A stretch of DNA of 64,000 nt from Fennellomyces sp. T-0311 (Eukaryota > Mucoromycota > Mucoromycetes > Mucorales > Lichtheimiaceae): the NCBI GenBank assembly GCA_025266875.1, contig JALLLT010000018.1, positions 496,001 through 560,000 on the forward strand, given 5' to 3'. Shown piece after piece: positions 25,101 to 34,685 of the stretch; the stretch's first letter is position 1, and each line of letters starts with the position of its first letter. Below the pieces are notes generated by a model. The model had not been told where the DNA came from. It did no database searches and worked only from the letters and a program-made list of their open reading frames with translations. The position numbers and the translations under genes were made by a program.

Positions 25101-26808
25101 GATCGCAGCGTCGTATAACTTCTCTTTTTGTAATGGCTTTTACGGCGTCGACACGCATAGCTCCTATACTTGATGTGTGTCTGGCGACACTGAAACCTTT
25201 GCAAGGTTTCACTTCATGAGCATACTGATATAGATACACTTACTTTTTTAGGCTTTGTTGTGAATATATATTTAGCGCTTGCGGATCGAGTCTTATATAA
25301 CTTACAAAACACGTTATGATGGACCACTCTGAACCCCATGAATCAGTAGTAAAATTATCACTGCCAATAATTTTTTATGTTTAACCACTTCAAAAAACCA
25401 TTCACCAAAATTCACCCAAAAATTATTTGCAGAGTATCGTACAAGACTTAATTGGCAAAAACTTGCAAAGTAGGTAGCATTACACAAAGAATGGAAAAGC
25501 ATGGGTTCAAATAGGAGAATTTGTTGCAGCCCTGTATGATTTTCATCGATTGGCGTTACTGCGTTCGTTCTAAACAATAGCCTGCTATATACTTTCGCCT
25601 TCATATTTTTCGATTCAAGTATTGTAGTGATACAAGTAGAGGATCCTTTATTCAGCACTAAACGACCTTCGTAATAGAATCGCAAAAGGTACCTTACATT
25701 TTTTGTAAAAGCAATGGAAAAGAAATCGTTCCCTGACCCCTTTTTAATCCACTGTTGTCGCGTTGCTTATGTACATAGAAATCTTAGTTATCATGTTATC
25801 TACTTATGAGCACTCATACCTGACTTATGTGAATACTTGATATTACAGCAACATGGATTACGGCACACATTCTTTCTAATGGTATTTTGATACTATATTA
25901 TCCTTTAGTCTAGATCAACTACTCTTTAAAGCTATCGTTTAATGATATCATAGCTTTCTATATTGGGTAAGTTCTTCTAAAGCGAGTTCCCTTGACTTTT
26001 ATCACACAAATAGTCTGAGAATCATGCTTTATGAAGATGTATAACGCTACAGTTTGACTCTGTTCGGATACTCATTCACGAAAAGCAACAAATGACTTAA
26101 ATGGCCAGTTGATGTCCGACTGGTCGACCCAACTGATCACTTGACTTTCTAGTGCAACTGAATCAGATCAGATTATACCTACACAGGTGAGATGTCTATC
26201 ACCAGTCGTTGCAAAACAAAACAAAAAAAAGGAGCTTTCGCGTTTGGAAGCGATTTGAGTTGGGAGTATCGATTTTTTTTAAGAATTTCTCAGATGGGTC
26301 TATGAAAGCATGCTTCTTGGGCGCATTACCTGCATGCATGTAACTTTGCAATCAATGAGGCACGTGGAAAACGTTTATAGATTAGCAGCGGAAGACCCAT
26401 GCATTCAACATTGATCAATGTAGATAAATTTTTGGCACCGGACTTTCGGGAAGCCGGTGTTGACACGGATGAACTATTTCGGACCGTCATGGGCCGTCCG
26501 TTTTGATTGGACAACATATGGCCGCTACTCATGGCCGATCTGAAACAATAGCACATCCGCAGAGAAAATATTTGCTTGATGCATTTTTGTGTATTCAAAT
26601 ATGCATATCTAAAGAACTGTTAAATTGGTATTTTCGAGAAAAAATAGGTGTGCTCGGACAAAGCGGCTGAGTAGAGAGTTTTAGCAGGTCTACAGTCGAT
26701 GAAAAACATCCAAGTGGGCGTAACGAACGCGGTTGTCCGGTAACTGATTGTTTACGTCAGGGTATCGACATGTTTACCGGCCCGCACGATATATTTTTTC
26801 CCGTTTCG
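22158..26808. other. gene-poor AT-rich interval of 4.6 kb
   Basis: No protein family, structural RNA or clear repeat is visible. Only short frames exist, and a few poly-G/poly-A runs (near 23780 and 24220). A minus-strand frame of 123 codons at 25314-25685 shows no recognisable domain. Relics of old insertions are likely but I cannot demonstrate them. Confidence 0.45.
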
Positions 26809-26833
26809 CAACTGTTCATCGTCGTCGCTCGTC

Positions 26834-26942
26834 GGCAAATGTTATCGGCCGCTTGCAGCGTGCCACAGACCTTTATTCATATATGGAAATAATTTGTTTA
26901 TAAAAGCGGGTGTTACTATACTACTGTTCCTCTTTAGCCGTT
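26834..26942 (+). repeat. DIRS left inverted terminal repeat
   Basis: This 109-bp stretch is by eye the exact reverse complement of 31050-31158. It includes TTTATAAAAG, a possible TATA element driving the gag ORF 30-70 bp downstream. Confidence 0.95.
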
Positions 26943-26970
26943 TGAAAAGCGTGTGGCAGACCGCCAACGT

Positions 26971-27843
26971 ATGAACACTGAAGAAAACATCACTCCTCAG
27001 TCGCAAATCACAGACCAAGATACTTTTGACATTTCCGATCTTTATCGCGCACTCTTACGACCAGACAGAGAAGAGCTCGCTGATACACCACTTGTTTCCG
27101 CCCGGGAAACCAAAAACACAGGCAGTTATCCTGTCGCAAACACCGTCAAAGAGGTTGTTGGATACCCTAGAATTGACAATCGCCTCGCTGCCTCTACAGT
27201 GAAGGCCCTATTACGCAGAAATCCTGAACCTGAAGCAGGACTCCTACGAATTCCAGACATCGATGCAGAATTACAACCTTTCTTCACCAATGATGCGAAA
27301 GGTCGAGACAAACAGCTCGCACGAATCCAAAAAGAGGTCTATCAGACTCTCCGGCCGGTGTGCTACACCCTTCATTTCTTGGAGTCGACGGACCTTTCCC
27401 AACAAGCAGACGCAGCCTTCGTGGCATCCATGGCGCGCAAGCTTCAAGACGTCCTCTCGCTCGGATTCCATGCCGCCGAAGGCATCCGCCTCGAACGGCG
27501 AACACAATTGGCCAAATCGGCGCACTGGAGTCCAACTCTCATTGCGGCCTGCGAAGAAGTCGAGAGCTCAGCAGAATTCGACGCAACGCTGTTTGGGCCA
27601 GAGTTCTGCCAACGCTTCCATGATGAAGCGCGCAACTGGAAACACCACCGAATCATCACCGCCGCCCATTCAAACACAAACAACAAACCACGCGGTCGAA
27701 GTCGCGGATCTAGACCCTTTGGGACAAACTACTTTCGCGGTGGCGGCCAGTCATTCCGCGGCCACCACAAAAAAGCTTGGGGAAACTACTCAGGAGGTGG
27801 TACGAGCGCCGACACTACCTCAAACAGATCAGCATCGCATTGA
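26971..27843 (+). CDS. DIRS gag-like ORF1
   Basis: This ORF of 290 residues starts at the first ATG after the left repeat. The middle is helical and Leu/Glu-rich. The C-terminus is Arg/Gly-rich (RGRSRGSRPFGTNYFRGGG and QSFRGHHKKAW), suiting an RNA-binding capsid-like protein. I see no zinc knuckle. Its TGA overlaps the next ATG (TGATG, 27841-27845). Confidence 0.8.
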   Translation: MNTEENITPQSQITDQDTFDISDLYRALLRPDREELADTPLVSARETKNTGSYPVANTVKEVVGYPRIDNRLAASTVKALLRRNPEPEAGLLRIPDIDAELQPFFTNDAKGRDKQLARIQKEVYQTLRPVCYTLHFLESTDLSQQADAAFVASMARKLQDVLSLGFHAAEGIRLERRTQLAKSAHWSPTLIAACEEVESSAEFDATLFGPEFCQRFHDEARNWKHHRIITAAHSNTNNKPRGRSRGSRPFGTNYFRGGGQSFRGHHKKAWGNYSGGGTSADTTSNRSASH

Positions 27844-29735
27844 TGCAACAATGGCGCAGATATCGCCAACGCTATTGGTCCATTGCTCAGAGGAAGGCGT
27901 GGATAAATCGTTGCCACCAATTGACCACAACACAGGCGCAGCATCCTTTGCCTCTATCAGTACCTGTGGGCGTCCGCCTTCAGAATGTTTCAGATCAAGT
28001 CTGGAAACAACACGGGATCACCGACCAATGGACCTTGGCATTGAAATCGGGCAAGGAAAATTCGCAACTGCTGGACCAAGCCGTGGAGGAGTTCTTGTCA
28101 CAGAAAGTGATCGAGGAGATTCTGCCCCAAAAAATGCACATCCAATCCTACCTGTTTCCTCTGAAACAGCACAACAAAGTTCGAGCAGTTCTGGACTGTT
28201 CAGTCCTCAACACCTTCATCAAGCACGAACACTTCAAGATGGAAGGCTTACCGACCCTTCGACAGATGGTACGTCCAAACGATTGGCTTGTCAAATGCGA
28301 TCTGAAGACAGCGTACTTACATCTGAACATCTCCCCAAAGGACCGTCAATATGTTTGCTTTCGGTGGCGCGACAAGGTGTACTCATTCCGTACATATTGC
28401 TTCGGGGTGGCCCATGCGCCACGCCATTTTTCCAAATTGGTGTCTCGGGTGATACAACCACTTCGAGCTCAAGGTCTCCGACTTTGCTATTATCTCGACG
28501 ACTTTGTCCTACTGGGCAAGAGCAAGGAACAAGCCAGACAGCATGGTCAAATTCTGAAAGCACACTTACAAGAATTGGGGTTCTTGATCAACGAAGACAA
28601 ATGTTGTTGGAAACCGCAGCAAGTGCAAACGTTTCTGGGGTTCCAGGTCGATACCAAGAAAATGACACTCGAACTGCCGAAAGAGAAGGTTCACAAGGTC
28701 AAGAAAGATGTCAAGGCCTTTCTCAAGAAGGACAAATTGTCAATCCGACGCATCGCAGCAATTGCGGGTCTTCTGCAATCCACAATACCAGCAGTGTACA
28801 TGGCCAGGAGCAGGACATGGAACATGATCAAGACCATTCACCACGGATTGGATTCACCACTCAACGTCAAGAGGAGTTGGGATTTTCTCGTCCCAGTTCC
28901 AGTGAAAGTACAACAAGATGCAATCTGGTGGCTCGATCATCTGGAAGCATGGAACGGACGATCCATCCTTCCCGAACAAGCAGACGTAGTCGTGCACTCC
29001 GACGCGAGCGGAAGTGGCTGGGGCTTCCACAGCGAGAAATATCAAGGTTTTGGTCATTGGACAAAAGCCGAACAAGAGATGTCCATCAACTGGAAGGAGC
29101 TTCGAGCAGTACTCCATGCAGTTCAAGCGAACGCCGAACGATGGGCAAAGAAGATTGTACAAGTCCGATCGGACAACGTTACAACCTGCGCTCTCATCAA
29201 CAAACAAGGGTCTCGAAAACATCCGCATCTGCATCAGCTCGCAAAAAGCATCGCAAAAATCTGCCAACAACACCAGATTCGACTGTTTGCAAACCACATC
29301 GCAGGGGTCGAAAACCATCTGGCCGACAAGCTCAGTCGCATTCAGTTGCATCCACAACACGAATACAGGCTACCATTAGCAGATTTTCATCTGATTCAAC
29401 AGCAGTTCGGAAAGAGATCCATCGATCTGTTTGCCGCCCAGAACAATCATCAAACACGGCGATACTTCTCGCTTCACCCCGACGGACAAGCAGTCGCACA
29501 AGATGCATTCCGACATCGATGGCCACCGAATGCATACGCCTTCCCACCATGGAAGCTGGTCAATCAAGTCATCAAATGGGCCCGATGGCAGAGGGTTCGG
29601 AACTTTGTTCTGCTCACACCACAATGGCAGACACAGTCGTGGTGGGGAGAACTACACCAGATAGCGAAGGCGCGCTACAAGTTACCAGGACCCTCCAGGC
29701 TGATGGCATGGCTGTTAGACGACAACAGCAATTGA
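27843..29735 (+). CDS. DIRS reverse transcriptase / RNase H ORF2
   Basis: ORF2 encodes 630 residues. The RT domain has VRAVLDCSVLN, KCDLKTAYLHLNISP (first catalytic Asp), FGVAHAPRHFSK and YYLDDFVLLG (catalytic Asp pair). RNase H follows with VVVHSDASGSGWG, SINWKELRAV, VRSDNVTTCALIN and AGVENHLADKLSR, the D-E-D-D set. The C-terminal part with SIDLFAAQNNHQTRRYFS is shared among DIRS-like polymerases. The start is inferred from the TGATG overlap with ORF1. The frame is open a little upstream without ATG, so frameshifting from ORF1 is an alternative. The entire ORF is also open in the frame of ORF3. Confidence 0.93.
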   Translation: MQQWRRYRQRYWSIAQRKAWINRCHQLTTTQAQHPLPLSVPVGVRLQNVSDQVWKQHGITDQWTLALKSGKENSQLLDQAVEEFLSQKVIEEILPQKMHIQSYLFPLKQHNKVRAVLDCSVLNTFIKHEHFKMEGLPTLRQMVRPNDWLVKCDLKTAYLHLNISPKDRQYVCFRWRDKVYSFRTYCFGVAHAPRHFSKLVSRVIQPLRAQGLRLCYYLDDFVLLGKSKEQARQHGQILKAHLQELGFLINEDKCCWKPQQVQTFLGFQVDTKKMTLELPKEKVHKVKKDVKAFLKKDKLSIRRIAAIAGLLQSTIPAVYMARSRTWNMIKTIHHGLDSPLNVKRSWDFLVPVPVKVQQDAIWWLDHLEAWNGRSILPEQADVVVHSDASGSGWGFHSEKYQGFGHWTKAEQEMSINWKELRAVLHAVQANAERWAKKIVQVRSDNVTTCALINKQGSRKHPHLHQLAKSIAKICQQHQIRLFANHIAGVENHLADKLSRIQLHPQHEYRLPLADFHLIQQQFGKRSIDLFAAQNNHQTRRYFSLHPDGQAVAQDAFRHRWPPNAYAFPPWKLVNQVIKWARWQRVRNFVLLTPQWQTQSWWGELHQIAKARYKLPGPSRLMAWLLDDNSN

Positions 29736-30817
29736 ACGATGGCTTGTCCCCGAGAGTATTGGAAATCATGGAAGCTGCTGACAGCAAAAACACACGAAAA
29801 GCATACAAAGCAAGCTTCAAACTTTATGCAACTTGGTGCACCCAACATCGTATCGACCCATCCGAAGCTACTTGGCAAGACCGGTTAGATTGCCTTGCTG
29901 ATCTGGCCTCAGCAAAAATGAGCACACGAACCATTCAAGGAGTACGTACAGCCATTTCCACATGTACACCGCAAATTCATGGTATTCCGTTTGGGAAGCT
30001 CCCGGAAACAATGAGGTTTATCAAGGGGTTGAAACGCAAACAACCAGTGCCACGCAAAGACAAAGCCATTCGTTGGGACATTTCTCAATTGGTTGATTAT
30101 TTGGCAACACTCAAGCCATGGAACTCACTGTCACTTCAACAAAAAGGTATGAAGACCCACGCTTTGTTATGTTTGGCCACCGGTTGGCGCCCAGCTTCCG
30201 ATTTTGCCAGAACGCTATCGAAAGTACACTTCGTATTCCATACGGGAAGTCATTGGCCAGTAGAAATGGTTCTCACAGCAGTCGATGTCAAAGAAGGTGG
30301 ATCAAAAGACAGTCTCGCAATTCCAAGACTGGAAGAAAATGAAGATCTATGTCCCGTCCTTTGCACATTTCGTTATCTACAAGATTCCGCGAATCACCGA
30401 CCACCGTCAGCTGACAAGCTTTTCATCAGCTGCATTCCGCCACATAACAATCTGACAAGCGATCGGCTCAGAAATTGGTTCAAAATGGCAATGGCTGGAG
30501 CAGGAATATCCTCACAACACACCCCACATTCGGTGCGAGCAGAAGCAACAACAACAGCCCTCGAGTTAGGGGCCAATATCGACGATATCTTGACTAGCGG
30601 CAACTGGTCTCGACGTTCAACATTCGAACAACACTATCATTTGTGGTCTCACGACAAAGCACAAATCGATTCACGCAAGCGTTCAGCGACGATGGCTGCA
30701 CTAAACATCCATATTGGTCGGGCTCAAAAACGAACAAGACATTATACGAAGCAACATTTGCCGACGAGCGACGACGATGAACAGTTGACCATGACCGAAG
30801 GTCCTGATGGTCGATGA
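29708..30817 (+). CDS. DIRS tyrosine recombinase ORF3
   Basis: This is the integrase-like recombinase that inserts circular DNA. The ATG at 29708 gives 369 residues and overlaps the end of the RT ORF by 28 nt. An N-terminal SAM-like core-binding part (NTRKAYKASFKLYATWCTQH) precedes the catalytic domain with CLATGWRPASDFART (first Arg), HTPHSVRAEATT (HxxR), GNWSRRSTFEQHYHLWS (Trp and the nucleophile Tyr). The frame stays open without a stop for about 2.4 kb further upstream, to 27263, across the whole RT gene. The true start could therefore be much further 5', as in DIRS-1. The last codons lie inside the internal complementary region. Confidence 0.9.
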   Translation: MAVRRQQQLNDGLSPRVLEIMEAADSKNTRKAYKASFKLYATWCTQHRIDPSEATWQDRLDCLADLASAKMSTRTIQGVRTAISTCTPQIHGIPFGKLPETMRFIKGLKRKQPVPRKDKAIRWDISQLVDYLATLKPWNSLSLQQKGMKTHALLCLATGWRPASDFARTLSKVHFVFHTGSHWPVEMVLTAVDVKEGGSKDSLAIPRLEENEDLCPVLCTFRYLQDSANHRPPSADKLFISCIPPHNNLTSDRLRNWFKMAMAGAGISSQHTPHSVRAEATTTALELGANIDDILTSGNWSRRSTFEQHYHLWSHDKAQIDSRKRSATMAALNIHIGRAQKRTRHYTKQHLPTSDDDEQLTMTEGPDGR

Positions 30818-30852
30818 ATAACTGTTCGAGGAGGAGCGAGGAGGCAAATGTT
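30753..30852 (+). repeat. DIRS internal complementary region
   Basis: Positions 30753-30787 are the reverse complement of 26809-26843. Positions 30785-30852 are the reverse complement of 31149-31216. The halves overlap by TTG (30785-30787). This is the template that lets the cDNA ends be brought together to form a circle. Confidence 0.93.
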
Positions 30853-31049
30853 TCCACGCCCACCCTCCCAAACATTATCTTTCTAAAAATTATGCTTTCT
30901 TCTATCTTTTCTCTCTTTCTTTTCTTTCTTCATTCATTCATATCCTTATATATATTCCAACTGTATACCTCCAAGAAACTTTGTAAAAAAAAAAAAAAAA
31001 AGACAAAACACACAAGAAATCATCAAACTCTTATGCCAACACTTTTCTT

Positions 31050-31158
31050 AACGGCTAAAGAGGAACAGTAGTATAGTAACACCCGCTTTTATAAACAAAT
31101 TATTTCCATATATGAATAAAGGTCTGTGGCACGCTGCAAGCGGCCGATAACATTTGCC
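31050..31158 (-). repeat. DIRS right inverted terminal repeat
   Basis: This 109-bp stretch is the exact inverted copy of 26834-26942. Confidence 0.95.
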
Positions 31159-31240
31159 TCCTCGCTCCTCCTCGAACAGTTATTCATCGACCATCAGGAC
31201 CTTCGGTCATGGTCAAGTGTTTTTCCTCTAGACAAAGTTA

Positions 31241-31248
31241 TATAAATA
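31241..31248 (+). promoter_or_regulatory. TATA box of P450 copy 1
   Basis: TATAAATA lies 63 bp before the ATG and 24 bp after the end of the DIRS element. Copies 2 and 4 carry the same octamer 50 and 53 bp before their ATGs. Confidence 0.75.
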
Positions 31249-31303
31249 AGGTGGCCCATTGGCTCTGATCCTTTGATATTTACTCAATATTAAAAACAAA
31301 GCA

Positions 31304-33340
31304 ATGTCGATTCTCATTGATAATTGGAATCATCACGTACTACCAAATATTCCTGACAGCGTCCGACGCTTCACGGACGAGAACAAGGTCTCAATCTCTG
31401 CAAGCATTGGATTACTTGCTCTTTACCTTGGTTACAACAAACTGACCAAGCCGCCGCGAAACCTGCGTCATCTTCCGCAAGCCAGTTACTGGGGCTATAT
31501 CAAAGGGATTTTAACGAAGAAGCCCACCGATGAGATGTGCCATGATCTGATCCTGCCTACGGCACAGAAATCTGAACAAGGATTATACACGGTACATATT
31601 ATTTCTTTACATGGCATTAAACTGAAACCTAATCGTTCCGAATTAGATGTGGAACAAAGATGGTTGGGTAGTGCATATCACTCGGCCAGAATCTGCCAAA
31701 AAGTTCCTGCTCAAGACAAGTATGTATGCACGTTGCTTTTTAAATATAGAAATTTCTCATCTTGTTTATTAGATATTTTTATCAAGGCAAACCGAGACCA
31801 TGATATCAAAGGAACATTGCTCCACCGATATGTTTTTGGACCCAATATTGTGTTCCTTAACGGCAGTGCTTGGAAACATCAACGCATGGTATGTTTATTT
31901 TTGCCTATTCAATCCCAGGATTGTTGGTAAAATAATGATGTCTTTAGATCGCAAATCCCGCTTTCCACCGATCCATGCCTATTGATCTTTTTGGTAACCT
32001 AGGAGTCAAGCTTTTCAATGTCATGGACGCACAAGAAGGTCCGATTGATTTCCACGATATGATGGAACGCTGGACACTTGACGCCATCGGAAAAGCCGGT
32101 TTTGGTAAGTTTAAGCATACATTCCAATATCGAAATGGTTTCGCTGATGACTTTCATTCCGTAGGTTTTGATTTCCGTGGGTTGGAAGACAAGAACAGCG
32201 AATGGGTGACATTGTATAATGAGATCAACAATGCCATGCATAAGCCTATGTATATTCTCTTCCCGATACTGGATACAACACTACGGTTCCTAGTCCCAGG
32301 GCGAGAAAAGAAACATCAGAAACTCACCAAGTTTTTGGACATGCTCAGTGATGTGATTAAGCACAAACGCGAGGTCCTAAAAGAAAACAAGTCGTCTGGT
32401 ATCAAAGACCGCGAAAAGGACTTGCTCACATTGATGCTTGAGGCTGGCACAGAAGGCGGAGAACCTTTGACCGACGAAGAACTGATGGTAATCCATTCCT
32501 AATATTAAAAAAAATATGTGTATGCTTATTTGCGTTGACTATAGAGCAATATCTGTATTTTCTTTGTGGCTGGACACGATACCACAGCAAATGCGCTTTC
32601 GTTTGCCGCGTATTATCTTGCTGTACATCAGGTATAAAATAGTCACATATGAAAAGATTCTGTCAGATACTGACAATATCATTATTTCTAGGACATTCAA
32701 CAGAAAGCAAGAGAGGAAGCAATCCGCGTCTTGGGAGACGAACCAAAAGATATTCTGCCTACACAGGAGCAGCTCCAAGAAATGCCATATATCAACATGA
32801 TTATCAAAGAGGTATTGATACCATGTAAATTATTAGTAGCAAGCGTATTGACATCGTTGACAAAAAAAAAGGTGCTACGAATCGATGGTCCCGCTTCCAC
32901 TCTCACGGTCCGAGAGGCTACCCAAGATACTGATCTGGCTGGCGTCTTTATTCCTAAAGGTGCACGGGTCAATCTTGACATTTATGCGCTCCACCATAAT
33001 CCTACGGTATGGAAAGATCCGGAAACATTCAATCCTGAAAGATTCGCACCGGGAGGAGAAGCTGAACGTGCTGGTCTATCGTGGTTGCCGTTTAGTACCG
33101 GAGCGCGACAATGCATTGGCATGAATTTTACATTGGCAGAACAACGCGTTTTGCTTCCAATGATCTGTAAGTCAATGAAGCTGCTTATACCTGGGGACAT
33201 AATTAACACGGGGTTGATTAGTGAGAAAGTATGAATTGTCGCTTCCCGAAAACACAATCCACAAGGAGAAGGTGGTCGTGAATAACTTTGACGTTCTTTC
33301 ACCCGAGAAACTGTTTATCAATTTCAAGAGACGTTACTAA
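31304..33340 (+). CDS. cytochrome P450, copy 1 of a tandem family (intact)
   Basis: Nine exons (31304-31591, 31647-31719, 31773-31888, 31948-32104, 32165-32487, 32545-32631, 32692-32811, 32872-33166, 33222-33340) total 1578 nt, 525 residues. The N-terminus carries one hydrophobic helix (VSISASIGLLALYLGY), the ER anchor. The I-helix is AGHDTT, the K-helix ExxR (EVLR) spans the exon 7/8 junction, and FNPERFAPGG and the haem loop FSTGARQCIGM follow with the Cys ligand. It is a microsomal monooxygenase fed by NADPH-P450 reductase. The substrate is unknown and I assign no CYP number. The DIRS element ends 87 bp upstream of the ATG, so most of its original promoter has been displaced. Confidence 0.95.
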
Positions 33341-34685
33341 GTTACTTTTGCATGTAAAATGCTGTGAACTCCTTGTATAAACAAGAGCACCCTGATATTA
33401 TGTATATAGTTAACAGGTTGTATATTGGCATATTATTTCTGTGGTTTGAAGTACATGTCCAATTTCTAAATAAATATATCCATTGGCTCTATATTTGCGT
33501 GAATGTACGGTACATAGGCAGAACATCTATGATACAAAGTAAAGGCAGGTGTATTTAGTCTACGGAACAATTTAATTTTGCCTAGAACAAACTTTCCATA
33601 CGCCAAGTTTTCATTACCACCATGGTGAAATGCTCACATTGACCGACCTTTAATACTAATAATGGATGCTATTAAAGCCACTAAGGTAATTTATCCATGT
33701 CGCAGCCACTCCACCAAAGAGCGAGTAGTATTGTAAAATCATCATCCAGGTACAAGCGAGAATGAAATCAGGTGCAGTTACTCGATAAGATCAGTAGCTT
33801 TTGGAATACTAAGTTCGTTGAAATCACTACTATGATCGATCTGTAATATTTACCAAACATCTCCCACATGACGTTCTATAAAAAAGACAAGTATCATCTT
33901 AACTAGGATCCACAGTAAAACATGTTGTTTCCAGACAATAAGATCACTGAACGGTAGTTTAGAAGCACGCTATATTTTGGGAAGAAAGTTAGTGTTGCCG
34001 TTTTCATAGACCCAAACTAGCCCATAAAGGAGCCACTTTTGTCGGTCAATTAATATTAAAGGTAGCGAAGTATGTTTGTGGTAATAACAACAGCTGTATT
34101 AATAGAATCGGATACACGGACGGCCGAGACATGCATCGGCACAAGATACTCCGGAAGTTATGCATTAAATTTTCATGATCTCTCCTAACTGGCGAAGCAA
34201 ATGTAGTTTCTAAGATATATACATCATCATCTATCAGACCATATTGCTGTGCAGTCGCCGGAACAGTTGCTCCGTACACACTGACAACAGTCTTACGGCC
34301 TACCATTTTTATCGTTATGCCCATTTCCATAACCAGATTCTCTCTTTTCATAAGAATCTGTTAAGTTTGCACTTAATAAATTTAAGTTCTGTCACGCAAA
34401 GGAGAGATTCCTTGGCAAGGAGATCGGTTAGACGCCATGGTATCCTTATTTTCACGGACAATGTTGCAAAACGGGTTCGATTCAGGCCAGTGACTTGAAA
34501 TTAAACTTATAACTGCTTACCAAGTGTACCTGATATCGTGACATGTGCATGCATCATGGTATGCCATGATCCGTTCCGGAATAACAAATGTCCCGAAATT
34601 ATGACAATGCAAAGTTTTGGCCACCACTTGAAAGATATAAATAATGTAATTGCTTCGCTAGCTCCTGCTTATGTACCACAAAAAA
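33341..34685. other. spacer between P450 copies 1 and 2
   Basis: There is no intact gene. A minus-strand frame of 101 codons (34046-34351) has no recognisable domain. The sequence near 34636 is the core promoter of copy 2. Confidence 0.45.
34636..34643 (+). promoter_or_regulatory. TATA box of P450 copy 2
   Basis: TATAAATA lies 50 bp before the ATG of copy 2, identical to the octamer at copies 1 and 4. Confidence 0.75.

Larger units (their letters stand above)
26809..31216 (+). mobile_element. complete DIRS-type tyrosine-recombinase retrotransposon (4.4 kb)
   Basis: All DIRS hallmarks are visible: inverted terminal repeats of 109 bp (26834-26942 and 31050-31158), end extensions outside them (26809-26833 and 31159-31216), and an internal complementary region (30753-30852) joining the complements of the two ends. 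It carries gag-like, RT/RNase H and tyrosine recombinase ORFs in order. CAA is present at both extreme ends and once, as TTG, at the junction in the internal region, as expected for a circular intermediate resolved by the recombinase. No reading frame is broken, suggesting a recent insertion. It sits immediately upstream of the first P450 gene. Confidence 0.95.

Noticed and set aside
22158..26808. Search for a gene or CRISPR-like repeat array in the large empty interval
   Set aside because: Only short unrelated frames and homopolymers; no repeated units with regular spacing.
27265..27700. Several antisense and third-frame ORFs in the DIRS gag region
   Set aside because: They lack RT, gag or recombinase motifs and are shadows of the plus-strand frames.
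34430..34500. B-box-like word GGTTCGATTC suggesting a tRNA
   Set aside because: No matching T-stem, acceptor stem or A-box at proper distance; the flanks do not pair.
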